Origin: Flavobacterium arcticum
Lineage (GTDB): Bacteria > Bacteroidota > Bacteroidia > Flavobacteriales > Flavobacteriaceae
Assembly: GCF_003344925.1 (NCBI RefSeq)
Contig: NZ_CP031188.1
Location: forward strand, 680,501 to 744,500
Direction of reading: 5' to 3'
DNA length: 64,000 bases
Shown: one piece after another, positions 54,815-63,404 of the stretch
Position numbering within the stretch: position 1 is the first letter of the stretch
Layout of the letters: every line of letters starts with the position of its first letter
Notes under the pieces: model-generated
What the model was told of the DNA's origin: nothing
Databases searched by the model: none
Seen by the model: the letters and a program-made list of their open reading frames with translations, nothing else
Position numbers and translations under genes: made by a program

Positions 54815-54861
54815 GGCTATCCGAACAAGGGTGCTTTATCCTTGTCGGATAGCCTTTTTTT
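54815..54861 (+). terminator. Intrinsic terminator after etfA
   Basis: Stem GGCTATCCGA/TCGGATAGCC extended by CAAGG/CCTTG with one bulged A, followed by seven T. It closes the etfBA operon. Confidence 0.92.
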
Positions 54862-54882
54862 AGTTATAGTGGAAAGATTATT

Positions 54883-55503
54883 ATGAGCTTAGTAAAACTA
54901 ACGATTAAAGGAATTTCATACAGCCAAACTCAAAATGGCGCCTATGCATTAATCCTTAATGAAGTAGATGGAGAACGCAAATTACCTATTGTTATTGGTG
55001 CTTTTGAAGCCCAATCAATAGCTATTGCTTTAGAAAAAGAAATTAAACCTCCACGCCCTTTAACACATGACCTTTTTAAAAACTTTGCCGATCGTTTTGA
55101 TATCGTGGTAAAGCAGGTTATTATACATAAGTTAGTAGATGGTGTTTTCTTTTCGAGTGTTATTTGCGAAAGAGATAAAATAGAAGAGATTATAGATGCG
55201 CGAACATCCGATGCTATAGCTTTAGCACTTCGTTTTAACGCGCCTATGTTTACATACAAAAACATTCTAGACAAAGCAGGTATTTACCTTAACATAAATC
55301 CTACAGAAGGAGATGCTGAAGGTATAATAACCGATGATGTATTATCTGAACCGCAAACATTTGGCACCGAAACTGTTTCGGGCGAAGGCTACTCACAATA
55401 TAGCCTACAAGAGCTTAACGAAATGCTAGAAGGCGCAGTGCAGAATGAGGATTATGAAAAAGCGGCGAAAATTCGCGATGAGATATCTAAAAGAGAAAGC
55501 TAA
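54883..55503 (+). CDS. Bifunctional nuclease family protein with UvrB/UvrC motif
   Basis: A 206-residue protein. Residues 1-130 form the bifunctional nuclease (DUF151) domain: LPIVIGAFEAQSIAIALEK, RPLTHDLFKNFADRF, DARTSDAIALALRFNAP. Residues 170-206 form a UvrB/UvrC interaction motif (LQELNEMLEGAVQNEDYEKAAKIRDEI). The family takes its name from plant enzymes with RNase and DNase activity; in bacteria its job is unclear, but the UvrBC motif suggests contact with nucleotide-excision repair or Clp-type partners. Confidence 0.9.
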   Translation: MSLVKLTIKGISYSQTQNGAYALILNEVDGERKLPIVIGAFEAQSIAIALEKEIKPPRPLTHDLFKNFADRFDIVVKQVIIHKLVDGVFFSSVICERDKIEEIIDARTSDAIALALRFNAPMFTYKNILDKAGIYLNINPTEGDAEGIITDDVLSEPQTFGTETVSGEGYSQYSLQELNEMLEGAVQNEDYEKAAKIRDEISKRES

Positions 55504-55581
55504 TTTGGTTCTTTACTCATTCGTTTATTTGGCAACTACCCCCAAATAAGCAAAAACCAAATTTACAAATACATAGGAAAC

Positions 55582-56406
55582 ATGAAGCAATATCACGACT
55601 TAGTAAAACACGTTTTAGAAAACGGTAATCAAAAAGGTGACCGAACTGGTACAGGAACGTTAAGTGTTTTTGGCTATCAAATGCGTTTTGACCTTAGTGA
55701 AGGTTTCCCTTTAGTTACTACAAAAAAACTACACTTAAAATCAATTATACACGAATTACTTTGGTTTCTTAAAGGCGATACTAATATTGGGTACCTTAAA
55801 GAAAATGGCGTAAAAATATGGGATGACTGGGCTGACGAAGATGGCAATCTTGGTCCTGTATATGGGCATCAATGGCGTAACTGGGATAGTAAAGAAATAG
55901 ACCAGATTACAGAACTTATAGAAACACTAAAAACCAACCCAAATAGTCGCCGTATGGTTATCTCGGCTTGGAATCCTAGTGTATTGCCTGACACTTCAAA
56001 ATCGTTTAGTGATAATGTTGCCGAAGGTAAAGTAGTGCTACCTCCCTGCCATGCTTTTTTTCAATTTTATGTAAACGATGGCAAATTATCTTGCCAGTTA
56101 TACCAGCGTAGTGCCGATATATTTTTAGGCGTACCTTTTAATATTGCATCTTATGCATTGCTTACCATGATGATAGCACAGGTATGCGGACTAGAAGCAG
56201 GCGATTTTATCCATACGTTTGGCGATGCACATATCTACAACAACCATATAGAACAAGTAAATTTACAACTGAGCCGTGAACCGCGCCCATTACCAAAAAT
56301 GGTACTTAACCCTCAAGTAAAAGATATTTTCGACTTTAAATTTGAAGATTTTACACTCGAAAATTACGACCCTCACCCGCATATAAAAGGAGCAGTAGCG
56401 GTATAG
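55582..56406 (+). CDS. thyA: Thymidylate synthase
   Basis: Converts dUMP to dTMP with methylene-THF, releasing dihydrofolate that FolA (two genes on) recycles. The 274 residues include the catalytic Cys156 in [31 protein letters not shown] at the N-terminus, YGHQWRNW and [20 protein letters not shown]. The short N-terminal and middle insert correspond to the 264-residue E. coli-like form. First gene of the thyA-2TM-folA group. Confidence 0.97.
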   Translation: MKQYHDLVKHVLENGNQKGDRTGTGTLSVFGYQMRFDLSEGFPLVTTKKLHLKSIIHELLWFLKGDTNIGYLKENGVKIWDDWADEDGNLGPVYGHQWRNWDSKEIDQITELIETLKTNPNSRRMVISAWNPSVLPDTSKSFSDNVAEGKVVLPPCHAFFQFYVNDGKLSCQLYQRSADIFLGVPFNIASYALLTMMIAQVCGLEAGDFIHTFGDAHIYNNHIEQVNLQLSREPRPLPKMVLNPQVKDIFDFKFEDFTLENYDPHPHIKGAVAV

Positions 56407-56444
56407 TTTTTTTCACTACCTTTATTTAGTTTAAAACTAAAGAC

Positions 56445-56813
56445 ATGGATAAAGATCAACAAGAATTATATGAATATGCCCGAAAGCGCGTAAAGCAAAA
56501 AAAACTGGTTTACCGGCATTTCATCCTGTTTTTAATCGTGAGCCCTTTTCTTTTTGTTATAAATAAATGGTTTAATGTTCAGGAAGTGTACAACTGGTAC
56601 TTGTGGGTAATAACAGCTTGGTTGTTTTTATTTATACTGCACTTTGTAAAAGTTTTTGTTACCGAAAGCTTCATTAATAAAAAATGGGAGCGTGAGCAAA
56701 TAGATAAGCTGGTAGCACGACAAGAACGGCGTATCGACCAACTTGAAAAGAAAATAAACAAGCCTTCTGATAATATAGATAATTCTACAGAAAATAACAA
56801 TACTACACTGTAA
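56445..56813 (+). CDS. 2TM domain-containing membrane protein
   Basis: A 122-residue protein with two membrane helices (about residues 22-42 and 50-75) preceded by a charged helix (YEYARKRVKQKKLVYRHF) and followed by a coiled-coil-like tail (REQIDKLVARQERRIDQLEKKIN). This is the 2TM domain family, found in Bacteroidota, where it also appears fused to LytTR regulators. Function unknown. It overlaps folA by one base (TAATG), so the two are made together. Confidence 0.85.
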   Translation: MDKDQQELYEYARKRVKQKKLVYRHFILFLIVSPFLFVINKWFNVQEVYNWYLWVITAWLFLFILHFVKVFVTESFINKKWEREQIDKLVARQERRIDQLEKKINKPSDNIDNSTENNNTTL

Positions 56814-57304
56814 TGACAATTACCCTTATTGCGGCGGCAGCCGAGAATAATGCTCTAGGGAAAGACAACCAAATGGTATGGCACTTGCCCGACGATTTTA
56901 AACGGTTTAAAAAACTTACTACAGGACATTGTATTATAATGGGGCGCAAAACGCTGGAAAGCATGAATGGCGCACTACCCAACCGCACAAACATAGTTAT
57001 TACACGACAAAAAGATTACACCTACGAAGGCTGTACCATAGTACATAGCCTAGATGAAGCACTTTCTGCCTGCCCACAGGATGAAGAGGTTTTTGTAATA
57101 GGCGGTGGCGAAATTTATAAACAAGCTATTGATAAAGCCGATAAAGTAGAACTGACTCGCGTGCATACTACAGTAGAAGCCGATGCGTATTTCCCTGAAA
57201 TTGATACTGACAAATGGGAGCTTATTAATGAAGAATACCACCCAAAAGATGAAAAGCATAAGGTTGATTTTACGTTTAGGACATTTAAAAAACAAAATCA
57301 ATGA
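56813..57304 (+). CDS. folA: Dihydrofolate reductase
   Basis: Reduces dihydrofolate to tetrahydrofolate. The 163 residues begin with LIAAAAENNALGKDNQMVWHLPDDFKRFK, which holds the substrate acid Asp in LPDD, then the NADPH segments MGRKTLESM and FVIGGGEIYKQAI. Pairs functionally with ThyA upstream. The stop overlaps the ATG of the next reading frame by four bases (ATGA). Confidence 0.97.
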   Translation: MTITLIAAAAENNALGKDNQMVWHLPDDFKRFKKLTTGHCIIMGRKTLESMNGALPNRTNIVITRQKDYTYEGCTIVHSLDEALSACPQDEEVFVIGGGEIYKQAIDKADKVELTRVHTTVEADAYFPEIDTDKWELINEEYHPKDEKHKVDFTFRTFKKQNQ

Positions 57305-57869
57305 ATAATGAATCTAATAAAGAACTTGAATTTTCTCGACTTCAAAAAGAGTGGAGAGATCATTCTGTAAATCAGTTATCAAACGTTAACAACATTTTTC
57401 TTGGCTTATCTTCAGGCTTGTATATTTACCTAATGAATATTGACTGTCAAACATTTTTTTTTCCTTATCAGTTTTTTCCTTATCAGTTTTTGCCTTATCA
57501 ATATCTATCCTTTTTGGTTTAGGGGTTTTATTTTCACGATTATATGATTTTAGAATTTCTCGAAGGCTAAATTTAATACGTAAACGTTATTATAAAGAAT
57601 ATGAAAAAGATGACTTACCTCGCAACGACTTGGGTTCGATTAGTTGTAAAGACAGAACAAAGGCATTATATAAAATATTATTTCATGAACTCCCTGTAAT
57701 TACATTGGAAATAATTAAAAAAAATGATGAGTGGAAAAATGATTTTAAAAAATTGAGAGAACTATCAATAGTACTAGGTAATGCAACTTGGAGATGGACT
57801 AAAATTCAAATTATATCATTTTTAATTAGTGGTTTTGCATACACTCTTTTTCATTTCCTTCATGTATAA
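57301..57869 (+). pseudogene. Frameshifted small membrane protein gene with T9 tract and 15-bp repeats
   Basis: The first part encodes MNNESNKELEFSRLQ ... GLYIYLMNIDCQT and then runs in this frame to an early stop near 57520. In another frame, open from 57444, a sensible continuation appears: two hydrophobic stretches, then SRLYDFRISRRLNLIRKRYYK and a second helical domain to the stop at 57869. Adding one T to the nine-T run at 57454-57462 joins both into one protein of about 190 residues. Just after the run lie CCTTATCAGTTTTT repeats of 15 bases. Could be a pseudogene, slippage-controlled gene, programmed frameshift or sequencing error. Confidence 0.7.
57454..57507 (+). repeat. Nine-T homopolymer and 15-bp tandem repeats
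   Basis: T x9 at 57454-57462, then CCTTATCAGTTTTTT (57463-57477), CCTTATCAGTTTTTG (57478-57492) and a diverged third copy beginning CCTTATCA (57493-). A 15-base unit keeps the reading frame and adds five residues (LSVF plus one) to a hydrophobic segment. The homopolymer is where the frame changes. Confidence 0.85.
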
Positions 57870-58477
57870 TGAACCTCTTCTCCCCATCATCCCCACAAGA
57901 AACCAACCTCCTGCCCTATGATGGTACAGTACATTATTATGGAAGTATTTTTTTGCAGGAAAAAGCTAACCATTACTTAGAGGAATTACTCAATAATATT
58001 GAATGGAAAAATGACGAAGCAATTATTTTCGGAAAGTTGATAACCACCAAACGCAAAGTGGCATGGTATGCCGAACAACCCTTTGAATACACCTATAGTA
58101 ATATTACCAAAAAGGCTTTACCCTTTACCCCAGCATTAGCCAAACTAAAAGCCCTAACCCAGAAACATACAGGAGAAACCTATAATTCCTGCCTGCTTAA
58201 CCTGTACCACGATGGCAGCGAAGGCATGGCATGGCACAGCGATGGCGAAAAAGACTTAAAGAAAAACGGAGCAATCGGTTCACTAAGTTTTGGAGCTACG
58301 CGCAAGTTCGCTTTTAAGCACAAAGAGAGTAAAGAAGCCGTATCGATAATTTTAGAACACGGCAGCCTGTTAGTCATGAAAGGCACTACCCAAACCCACT
58401 GGCTGCACCGCCTACCACCTACAAAAATGGTAAAAACCCCACGCGTTAACCTTACCTTCAGGACTATAGTCCGATAA
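57869..58477 (+). CDS. alkB: AlkB-family alpha-ketoglutarate-dependent dioxygenase
   Basis: Fe(II)/2-oxoglutarate oxygenase of 202 residues that removes alkyl groups from damaged nucleic acid bases. Iron ligands are His123 and Asp125 in AWHSDGEKD and a later His in GTTQTHWLHR (about 177). The 2-oxoglutarate-binding Arg is in PRVNLTFRTI, which gives the RxxxxxR pattern (Arg192, Arg198). LLNLYHDGSEGM precedes the HxD. Translationally coupled (TAATG) to the frameshifted gene before it. Confidence 0.92.
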   Translation: MNLFSPSSPQETNLLPYDGTVHYYGSIFLQEKANHYLEELLNNIEWKNDEAIIFGKLITTKRKVAWYAEQPFEYTYSNITKKALPFTPALAKLKALTQKHTGETYNSCLLNLYHDGSEGMAWHSDGEKDLKKNGAIGSLSFGATRKFAFKHKESKEAVSIILEHGSLLVMKGTTQTHWLHRLPPTKMVKTPRVNLTFRTIVR

Positions 58478-58560
58478 AGCATTTACTTCAACAATTTATA
58501 ATTTTATGTTAGCCTTATAGGGTTACGTCATTTATAGCCTGTTATTATTAAAAGTTCTAT

Positions 58561-58568
58561 TATCTTTG
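58561..58568 (+). promoter_or_regulatory. -7 promoter box of menG-porT
   Basis: TATCTTTG exactly fits TAnnTTTG, 14 bases before the menG start codon. The -33 region lacks a clear TTTG. Confidence 0.45.
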
Positions 58569-58582
58569 CCCAAAATAAAAAA

Positions 58583-59314
58583 ATGCCAAAAAACGTAACA
58601 CCATATAAAGACTCCGAGCTAGGTAAAAAAGAGCAGGTAGCCCAAATGTTTGATACTATTTCTGAGAAATACGATGGTCTTAACCGTGTAATCTCGTTTG
58701 GTATTGACATAAAGTGGCGTAAAAAAGTGCTTAAAATGGTAGCGGACACTAAACCACAAACCATACTGGATATCGCTACAGGCACAGGCGATCTTGCTAT
58801 ATTGATGACAGCTACATCGGCAACCGAGATTATAGGTGCTGATATCTCAGCAGGAATGCTGGATGTGGGGCGTAAAAAAATAGCGGAGCGCAAAATGGAT
58901 AACAAAATACAAATGGTACTTGCTGATAGCGAGAATTTACCTTTTGATGATAATTATTTTGATGCCATTACCGTAGCCTTTGGTGTTCGTAACTTCGAAA
59001 CGTTAGAAAAAGGATTATCCGAAATACTCCGAGTGTTAAAACCATGTGGTATTTTTGTAATACTCGAAACCTCTGTACCCACTAAATTTCCGTATAAACA
59101 AGGATATAATTTTCATTGTAAATTTATATTACCTACTATTGGTAAATTATTCTCTAAAGACAAGTCAGCTTATGCCTACCTAAGCGAGTCGGCATCTGTT
59201 TTCCCGTATGGTGAGGCTTTAAACAATATTTTGAGAAAAATCGGGTTTATAGAGGTACATCATTTGCCACAAACATTTGGTGTGGCTACCATTTATTCCG
59301 CTTCAAAAAAGTAA
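58583..59314 (+). CDS. menG: Demethylmenaquinone methyltransferase
   Basis: SAM-dependent C-methyltransferase (UbiE/MenG family) that makes menaquinone from demethylmenaquinone; menaquinone is the usual quinone of Bacteroidota, hence the MenG name. The 243 residues show VAQMFDTISEKYDGLNRVISFGIDIKWRKK, motif I LDIATGTGDLAI, DISAGML and VAFGVRNFETLEKGL. The porT gene starts 1 base after its stop, so the two are one operon. Confidence 0.95.
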   Translation: MPKNVTPYKDSELGKKEQVAQMFDTISEKYDGLNRVISFGIDIKWRKKVLKMVADTKPQTILDIATGTGDLAILMTATSATEIIGADISAGMLDVGRKKIAERKMDNKIQMVLADSENLPFDDNYFDAITVAFGVRNFETLEKGLSEILRVLKPCGIFVILETSVPTKFPYKQGYNFHCKFILPTIGKLFSKDKSAYAYLSESASVFPYGEALNNILRKIGFIEVHHLPQTFGVATIYSASKK

Positions 59315-59315
59315 A

Positions 59316-60023
59316 ATGAAGAAACTGTTTTTATATATAACATTACTTACGGGGCTAATATGCAACGCGCAGTTTGGCACTCAAGTCTTTGCTAAAGACC
59401 CTATTGTTAATCTTGAAAATTTTGACAAGCAACGGGTACACTGGGGTTATTTTCTTGGTTTTAACAGCTACGGCTTTAAAATGGATTATAAAGATGACCC
59501 AGGTGTAGATGTAGAGGTAAAAGGAACTACGGGCTTTAATGTTGGGCTAGTAGGTAACTTAAGATTATTCGAGTATTTAGATTTACGCTTTGAGCCTGGA
59601 TTGATTTATACGCAAAGAAACTTGAGTTTCCCTGAAGTACAAGACGAATATGACCGACTAAGAGAGGTGAAATCTACCTATATACATTTCCCTTTATTAC
59701 TTAAATTCTCTGCTAAAAGAACAGGAAATGTAAGACCATACCTTGTGGGTGGTTTTTCGCGTACACTAAATTTATCAAGTAATGAGAATGCGCAAGACGA
59801 CAATCTTAATGATATTTTTAGAATGAAGAAAATGACCAATAACTGGGAAATTGGTTTTGGTGTCGATCTTTATTTTGAGTATTTTAAGTTCTCACCTTCT
59901 ATACGTGGAGTATTCGGGCTTAAAGATGAACTTGTTCGCGACAAAGACCCTAACAGTCCCTATACAGGTAATATAGAGGCAATGCGAACACGCGCTATAC
60001 TTATCAACTTTACCTTCCATTAA
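59316..60023 (+). CDS. porT: PorT-like outer-membrane protein of the type IX secretion system
   Basis: A 235-residue outer-membrane barrel. Signal peptide FLYITLLTGLICNAQ, then HWGYFLGFNSYGFKMDY, LRFEPGLIYTQRNLSF, YIHFPLLLKFSAKR and RPYLVGGFSRTLNL, the typical PorT strand set. PorT is needed for type IX secretion in Porphyromonas and Flavobacterium. I use the ATG just after the menG stop; the upstream extension only overlaps menG in another frame. Its last 14 bases overlap the convergent trmH gene. Confidence 0.88.
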   Translation: MKKLFLYITLLTGLICNAQFGTQVFAKDPIVNLENFDKQRVHWGYFLGFNSYGFKMDYKDDPGVDVEVKGTTGFNVGLVGNLRLFEYLDLRFEPGLIYTQRNLSFPEVQDEYDRLREVKSTYIHFPLLLKFSAKRTGNVRPYLVGGFSRTLNLSSNENAQDDNLNDIFRMKKMTNNWEIGFGVDLYFEYFKFSPSIRGVFGLKDELVRDKDPNSPYTGNIEAMRTRAILINFTFH

Positions 60024-60747
60024 GATTACGACAAAACTCGCTTAACAGTATTGCGGTAGCGGTAGCTACATTAAGGCTCTCTGTCTCCTGTACTTTACCA
60101 AATCGTGGTATTGCTATTTTTTGCGTTACTTTTTGTGCTATTGCATCTGAAATACCATTAGCCTCGTTCCCCATTACTATAATGCCTTCTTGTGGTAATT
60201 TTTGAGTATATACATTTTCGCCATCCATAAAAGTTCCAAAAACAGGAAGTCTAGTATTGGTTATATAATTTTCTAAATCAGTATACACCACATTTACCCT
60301 TGCAATACTCCCCATAGTAGCCTGCACTACTTTTGGGTTATATAAATCGACACTTTGCTCTGAGCACACTAAATTTTCTATACCAAACCAGTCACAAAGC
60401 CTTATTATAGTGCCTAAATTACCCGGATCGCGAACATCATCTAGTGCAACAATTAGTCCTTTTTCGGTCACTTGTTTTGTTTCTGGCATTTTAAAAACAC
60501 CTAGACAACTATTAGGATTAGTCAGTGCGCTTATTTTTTTAAGCTCAGCATCAGTTACTGGTATAATTTTGGCAGTAGTAACACCTTGAAAAACGGTTTG
60601 TGTAGTATAGAGTTCTTGCAATTCAAAATTGGAATTAAGTAATTCCTGTACTACCTTTATCCCCTCAGCAATAAACAACTTATGTTGTTTCCTATATTTT
60701 TTTTGCTGTAAACCCGTTATTAGCTTAATTTGGTTTTTACTAACCAT
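60010..60747 (-). CDS. TrmH/SpoU family RNA methyltransferase
   Basis: A 245-residue 2'-O-ribose methyltransferase of the knotted SPOUT type. An N-terminal RNA-binding part (KQHKLFIAEGIKVVQELL) precedes the knot motifs LDDVRDPGNLGTIIRLCDWFG, IVMGNEANGIS and SLNVATATAILLSEF. The target RNA (rRNA or tRNA) is not known. Convergent with porT and divergent from tamL. Confidence 0.92.
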   Translation of the reverse strand: MVSKNQIKLITGLQQKKYRKQHKLFIAEGIKVVQELLNSNFELQELYTTQTVFQGVTTAKIIPVTDAELKKISALTNPNSCLGVFKMPETKQVTEKGLIVALDDVRDPGNLGTIIRLCDWFGIENLVCSEQSVDLYNPKVVQATMGSIARVNVVYTDLENYITNTRLPVFGTFMDGENVYTQKLPQEGIIVMGNEANGISDAIAQKVTQKIAIPRFGKVQETESLNVATATAILLSEFCRNLNGR

Positions 60748-60763
60748 AAAAAATGTATTTTTG
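60729..60763 (+). promoter_or_regulatory. Promoter of tamL inside the start of trmH
   Basis: TTTG (60729-60732), a 23-base spacer and TATTTTTG (60756-60763) fit the consensus, with the spacer at the long end. The -33 box lies within the trmH coding region, so the two divergent genes share control DNA. Confidence 0.5.
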
Positions 60764-60786
60764 AATTACTATTTGGTACTACCGTC

Positions 60787-63357
60787 TTGAGAAATAAAAC
60801 AACAAAAATAGCACTATTTATATTATCGGGTTTCTTTTTATACTCATGTTCTGTTGTAAAGCGAGTTCCCGAAGGCGAACATCTCTTAGAAAAGAATAAT
60901 ATAGAGGTAAATGGCGAGTCGAAAAATGACGATGCGTTGAAGGATCAACTGTATCAACAGCCCAATTCAAACATATTGGGATACAACCTACGACTACATT
61001 TATACAATCTTGCTAAACCCGATGCCGATTCGTCTTATAAAGCGTGGCTAAACCGTGACCCAGAACGACATGACTTTTTAAAAAAGCTATTATCAGAAAA
61101 ACAAGTTCAGCGTTTCGGTAAGTCATTTGTGGTATCAGGCTATAGTAATTTTCTTAAAAAAGTGGGAGAAGCACCTGTAACTATAGATGCCGTGAGGGTT
61201 AGAAAATCGGCAAACAGACTTTTAGCATATTATTACAAACAAGGCTTTTTCCGCACAAAAGTAGGCTATAGTATAGATACTCTTGGAGGTAAGAAAGCTC
61301 AGATAAATTATAAAGTAGCTACAGGTAAGCCTTATGTTGTAGACTCTATAAACACTTATATTGAGACACCTGTTCTTGATAGTTTATACCAAACTACACA
61401 AAAAAACTCTTTAATAAAAAAGAATAAACAATATAATGAGAGCGACTTTGTAGAAGAAAGAGAGCGTATTAAAACTTATTTTAAAAATAGAGGTGCTTAT
61501 AACTTTGAGGTTAACAATATATCTTATGTAGTAGATACTGTAAACACAAACTATAAAGCCAATGTAGATCTTATTATTAGTAATGAAACAATAAGAAATG
61601 AAGATACTACTTATGCCCAACCTTTTAAACTATACAAAATAAGTCAGGTAAATATTTATACTAAAAACTTAGCCGATAAAAGTCAAAAAATAGACAGCAC
61701 GTCTTATAAAGGTTTTAAAATATTTAGTACTGGAAAACTTAATTATAGAGCGAAAGCACTTACTGACCCTGTTTTTATATTACCTGGCGAAATGTATGCC
61801 GACTCTACCCGATCGCTTACTTATAAATACATGAATAACTTAAGGATATTTGATTATCCTAAAATACAATATGTTACCGATAGTACTGATGTAACAGGAG
61901 AATCGTTAATAACAAACATTTACCTTAGCCCGTGGAAAAAATTTAAATTTATTGCCTCTGCAGATGTTACCCATTCTAATATTCAAGATATAGGTTTAGA
62001 AGGTAGCATGGGGGTTTCTATACGAAATGTATTTCGTGGAGCCGAAATTTTAAACCTTACAGTAAGAGGTAACTTAGGCTCATCTAGTGATCCTGATATT
62101 GCTGACCGTAGCTTTTTTAATATTCAAGAATACGGAGCAGATGCAAAACTTAGCTTCCCAAGGATTTTTTTTCCTATTAAAACGGAAGGAATTATACCAA
62201 AAAGCATGATACCCTCTACCTTAGTAAGTTTTGGTATAAGTAGGCAACAAAATATTGGTTTAGATAAAGAAAACTTCTCAGGTATTTTAAATTACAACTG
62301 GAATCCAAAAGAAAAAGTTACAGCTAGTATGGATTTATTCAACATTCAATATGTACGTAACGTAAATCCGCAAAATTATTTTAATGTATACAATTCATCT
62401 TACGACAAACTAAATGATATTGCTAATACTTATGTGAGCGCTGTAAACCCTGATTATTTTGTAGAAAACACAAACCCGAATCAGGACAGACAATTAATAA
62501 TTGAAAATGGTACAAGTGCTTTTATTAATGAGGTAACCGATGGTACTATCGCTGTATCTTCAGAAGATAAAAGAAGTGTAAGAAGTATTGAAGAACGAAA
62601 AAAACGACTTACCGAAAACAACCTAATTGCAGCTACAAACTTTACTTACACAACCAGTAATCAAGAGAACAATACAGACGAGACCTTTTTTGTCTTTAAA
62701 ACAAAAATAGAAACAGCAGGAAATACACTTGGACTATTATCTGCAATTACTGACAATGGAAAAAGAAGTAGTAGTGGTAATAGAACCATTTTAGATGTTG
62801 AATATTCTCAGTATGTAAAAGGAGAAGTCGATTTTATAAAACACTTTGACTTAAGGAGAGGAAAAGTCTTAGCAATGCGTGCTTTTTTCGGGCTAGCTCT
62901 GCCTTATGGTAACTCTAACTCTATACCTTTTACTCGAAGTTATTTTGCAGGTGGTAGCAACGATAACCGTGCATGGCAATCATATAGCCTTGGACCAGGA
63001 AGAAGCGGCGGGCTTAATGACTTTAACGAAGCTAATCTAAAAATGGCATATAGTGCTGAGCTGCGCTTTAATTTATTTGGTCAATTAAATGGTGCTATAT
63101 TTGGCGATGTTGGTAATATATGGAATGTTTTTGACAGCCAAGAAGACCCTGATTACACTTTTAACGGATTAAGTTCTTTTCGTGATCTCGCATTAGGATC
63201 AGGCTTTGGAGTCCGGTATGACTTTAATTTCTTTGTAGTAAGGCTTGATCTTGGTTTTAAAACCTATGACCCAGGCAGACCCGTGAATGACAGATGGTTT
63301 AAGCAGTACAATTTTTCACACACTGTTTACAATGTCGGAATTAATTATCCTTTCTAA
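60787..63357 (+). CDS. tamL: TamL, lipidated TamA/BamA-family outer-membrane protein
   Basis: Lipoprotein of about 856 residues in the Omp85 superfamily. It begins with a TTG-started signal peptide with lipobox YSC (Cys21), then SVVKRVPEGEHLLEKNNIEVNG as in TamL. POTRA-like domains fill about residues 30-400 (e.g. YKVATGKPYVVDSIN), followed by the surface-antigen barrel (about 410-856) with the lid-lock-type RSYFAGGSNDNRAWQSYSLGPG and a C-terminal NYPF. TamL replaces TamA in Bacteroidota, working with TamB in outer-membrane assembly. The TTG at 60787 is chosen because upstream codons lie in the promoter. Confidence 0.85.
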   Translation: MRNKTTKIALFILSGFFLYSCSVVKRVPEGEHLLEKNNIEVNGESKNDDALKDQLYQQPNSNILGYNLRLHLYNLAKPDADSSYKAWLNRDPERHDFLKKLLSEKQVQRFGKSFVVSGYSNFLKKVGEAPVTIDAVRVRKSANRLLAYYYKQGFFRTKVGYSIDTLGGKKAQINYKVATGKPYVVDSINTYIETPVLDSLYQTTQKNSLIKKNKQYNESDFVEERERIKTYFKNRGAYNFEVNNISYVVDTVNTNYKANVDLIISNETIRNEDTTYAQPFKLYKISQVNIYTKNLADKSQKIDSTSYKGFKIFSTGKLNYRAKALTDPVFILPGEMYADSTRSLTYKYMNNLRIFDYPKIQYVTDSTDVTGESLITNIYLSPWKKFKFIASADVTHSNIQDIGLEGSMGVSIRNVFRGAEILNLTVRGNLGSSSDPDIADRSFFNIQEYGADAKLSFPRIFFPIKTEGIIPKSMIPSTLVSFGISRQQNIGLDKENFSGILNYNWNPKEKVTASMDLFNIQYVRNVNPQNYFNVYNSSYDKLNDIANTYVSAVNPDYFVENTNPNQDRQLIIENGTSAFINEVTDGTIAVSSEDKRSVRSIEERKKRLTENNLIAATNFTYTTSNQENNTDETFFVFKTKIETAGNTLGLLSAITDNGKRSSSGNRTILDVEYSQYVKGEVDFIKHFDLRRGKVLAMRAFFGLALPYGNSNSIPFTRSYFAGGSNDNRAWQSYSLGPGRSGGLNDFNEANLKMAYSAELRFNLFGQLNGAIFGDVGNIWNVFDSQEDPDYTFNGLSSFRDLALGSGFGVRYDFNFFVVRLDLGFKTYDPGRPVNDRWFKQYNFSHTVYNVGINYPF

Positions 63358-63369
63358 ACTTAAAAATAC

Positions 63370-63377
63370 TATTTTTG
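63370..63377 (+). promoter_or_regulatory. -7 promoter box of fbaA
   Basis: TATTTTTG fits TAnnTTTG, 27 bases before the fbaA ATG. A TTTC at 63351-63354 is a weak -33 candidate. Confidence 0.45.
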
Positions 63378-63404
63378 TATATCTAATTCTTAAATCAAAA
63401 AATA

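Noticed and set aside
57463..57507. Possible CRISPR or mobile-element repeats
   Set aside because: Direct 15-bp repeats without spacers or inverted ends, inside a coding frame; they are simple tandem duplications.
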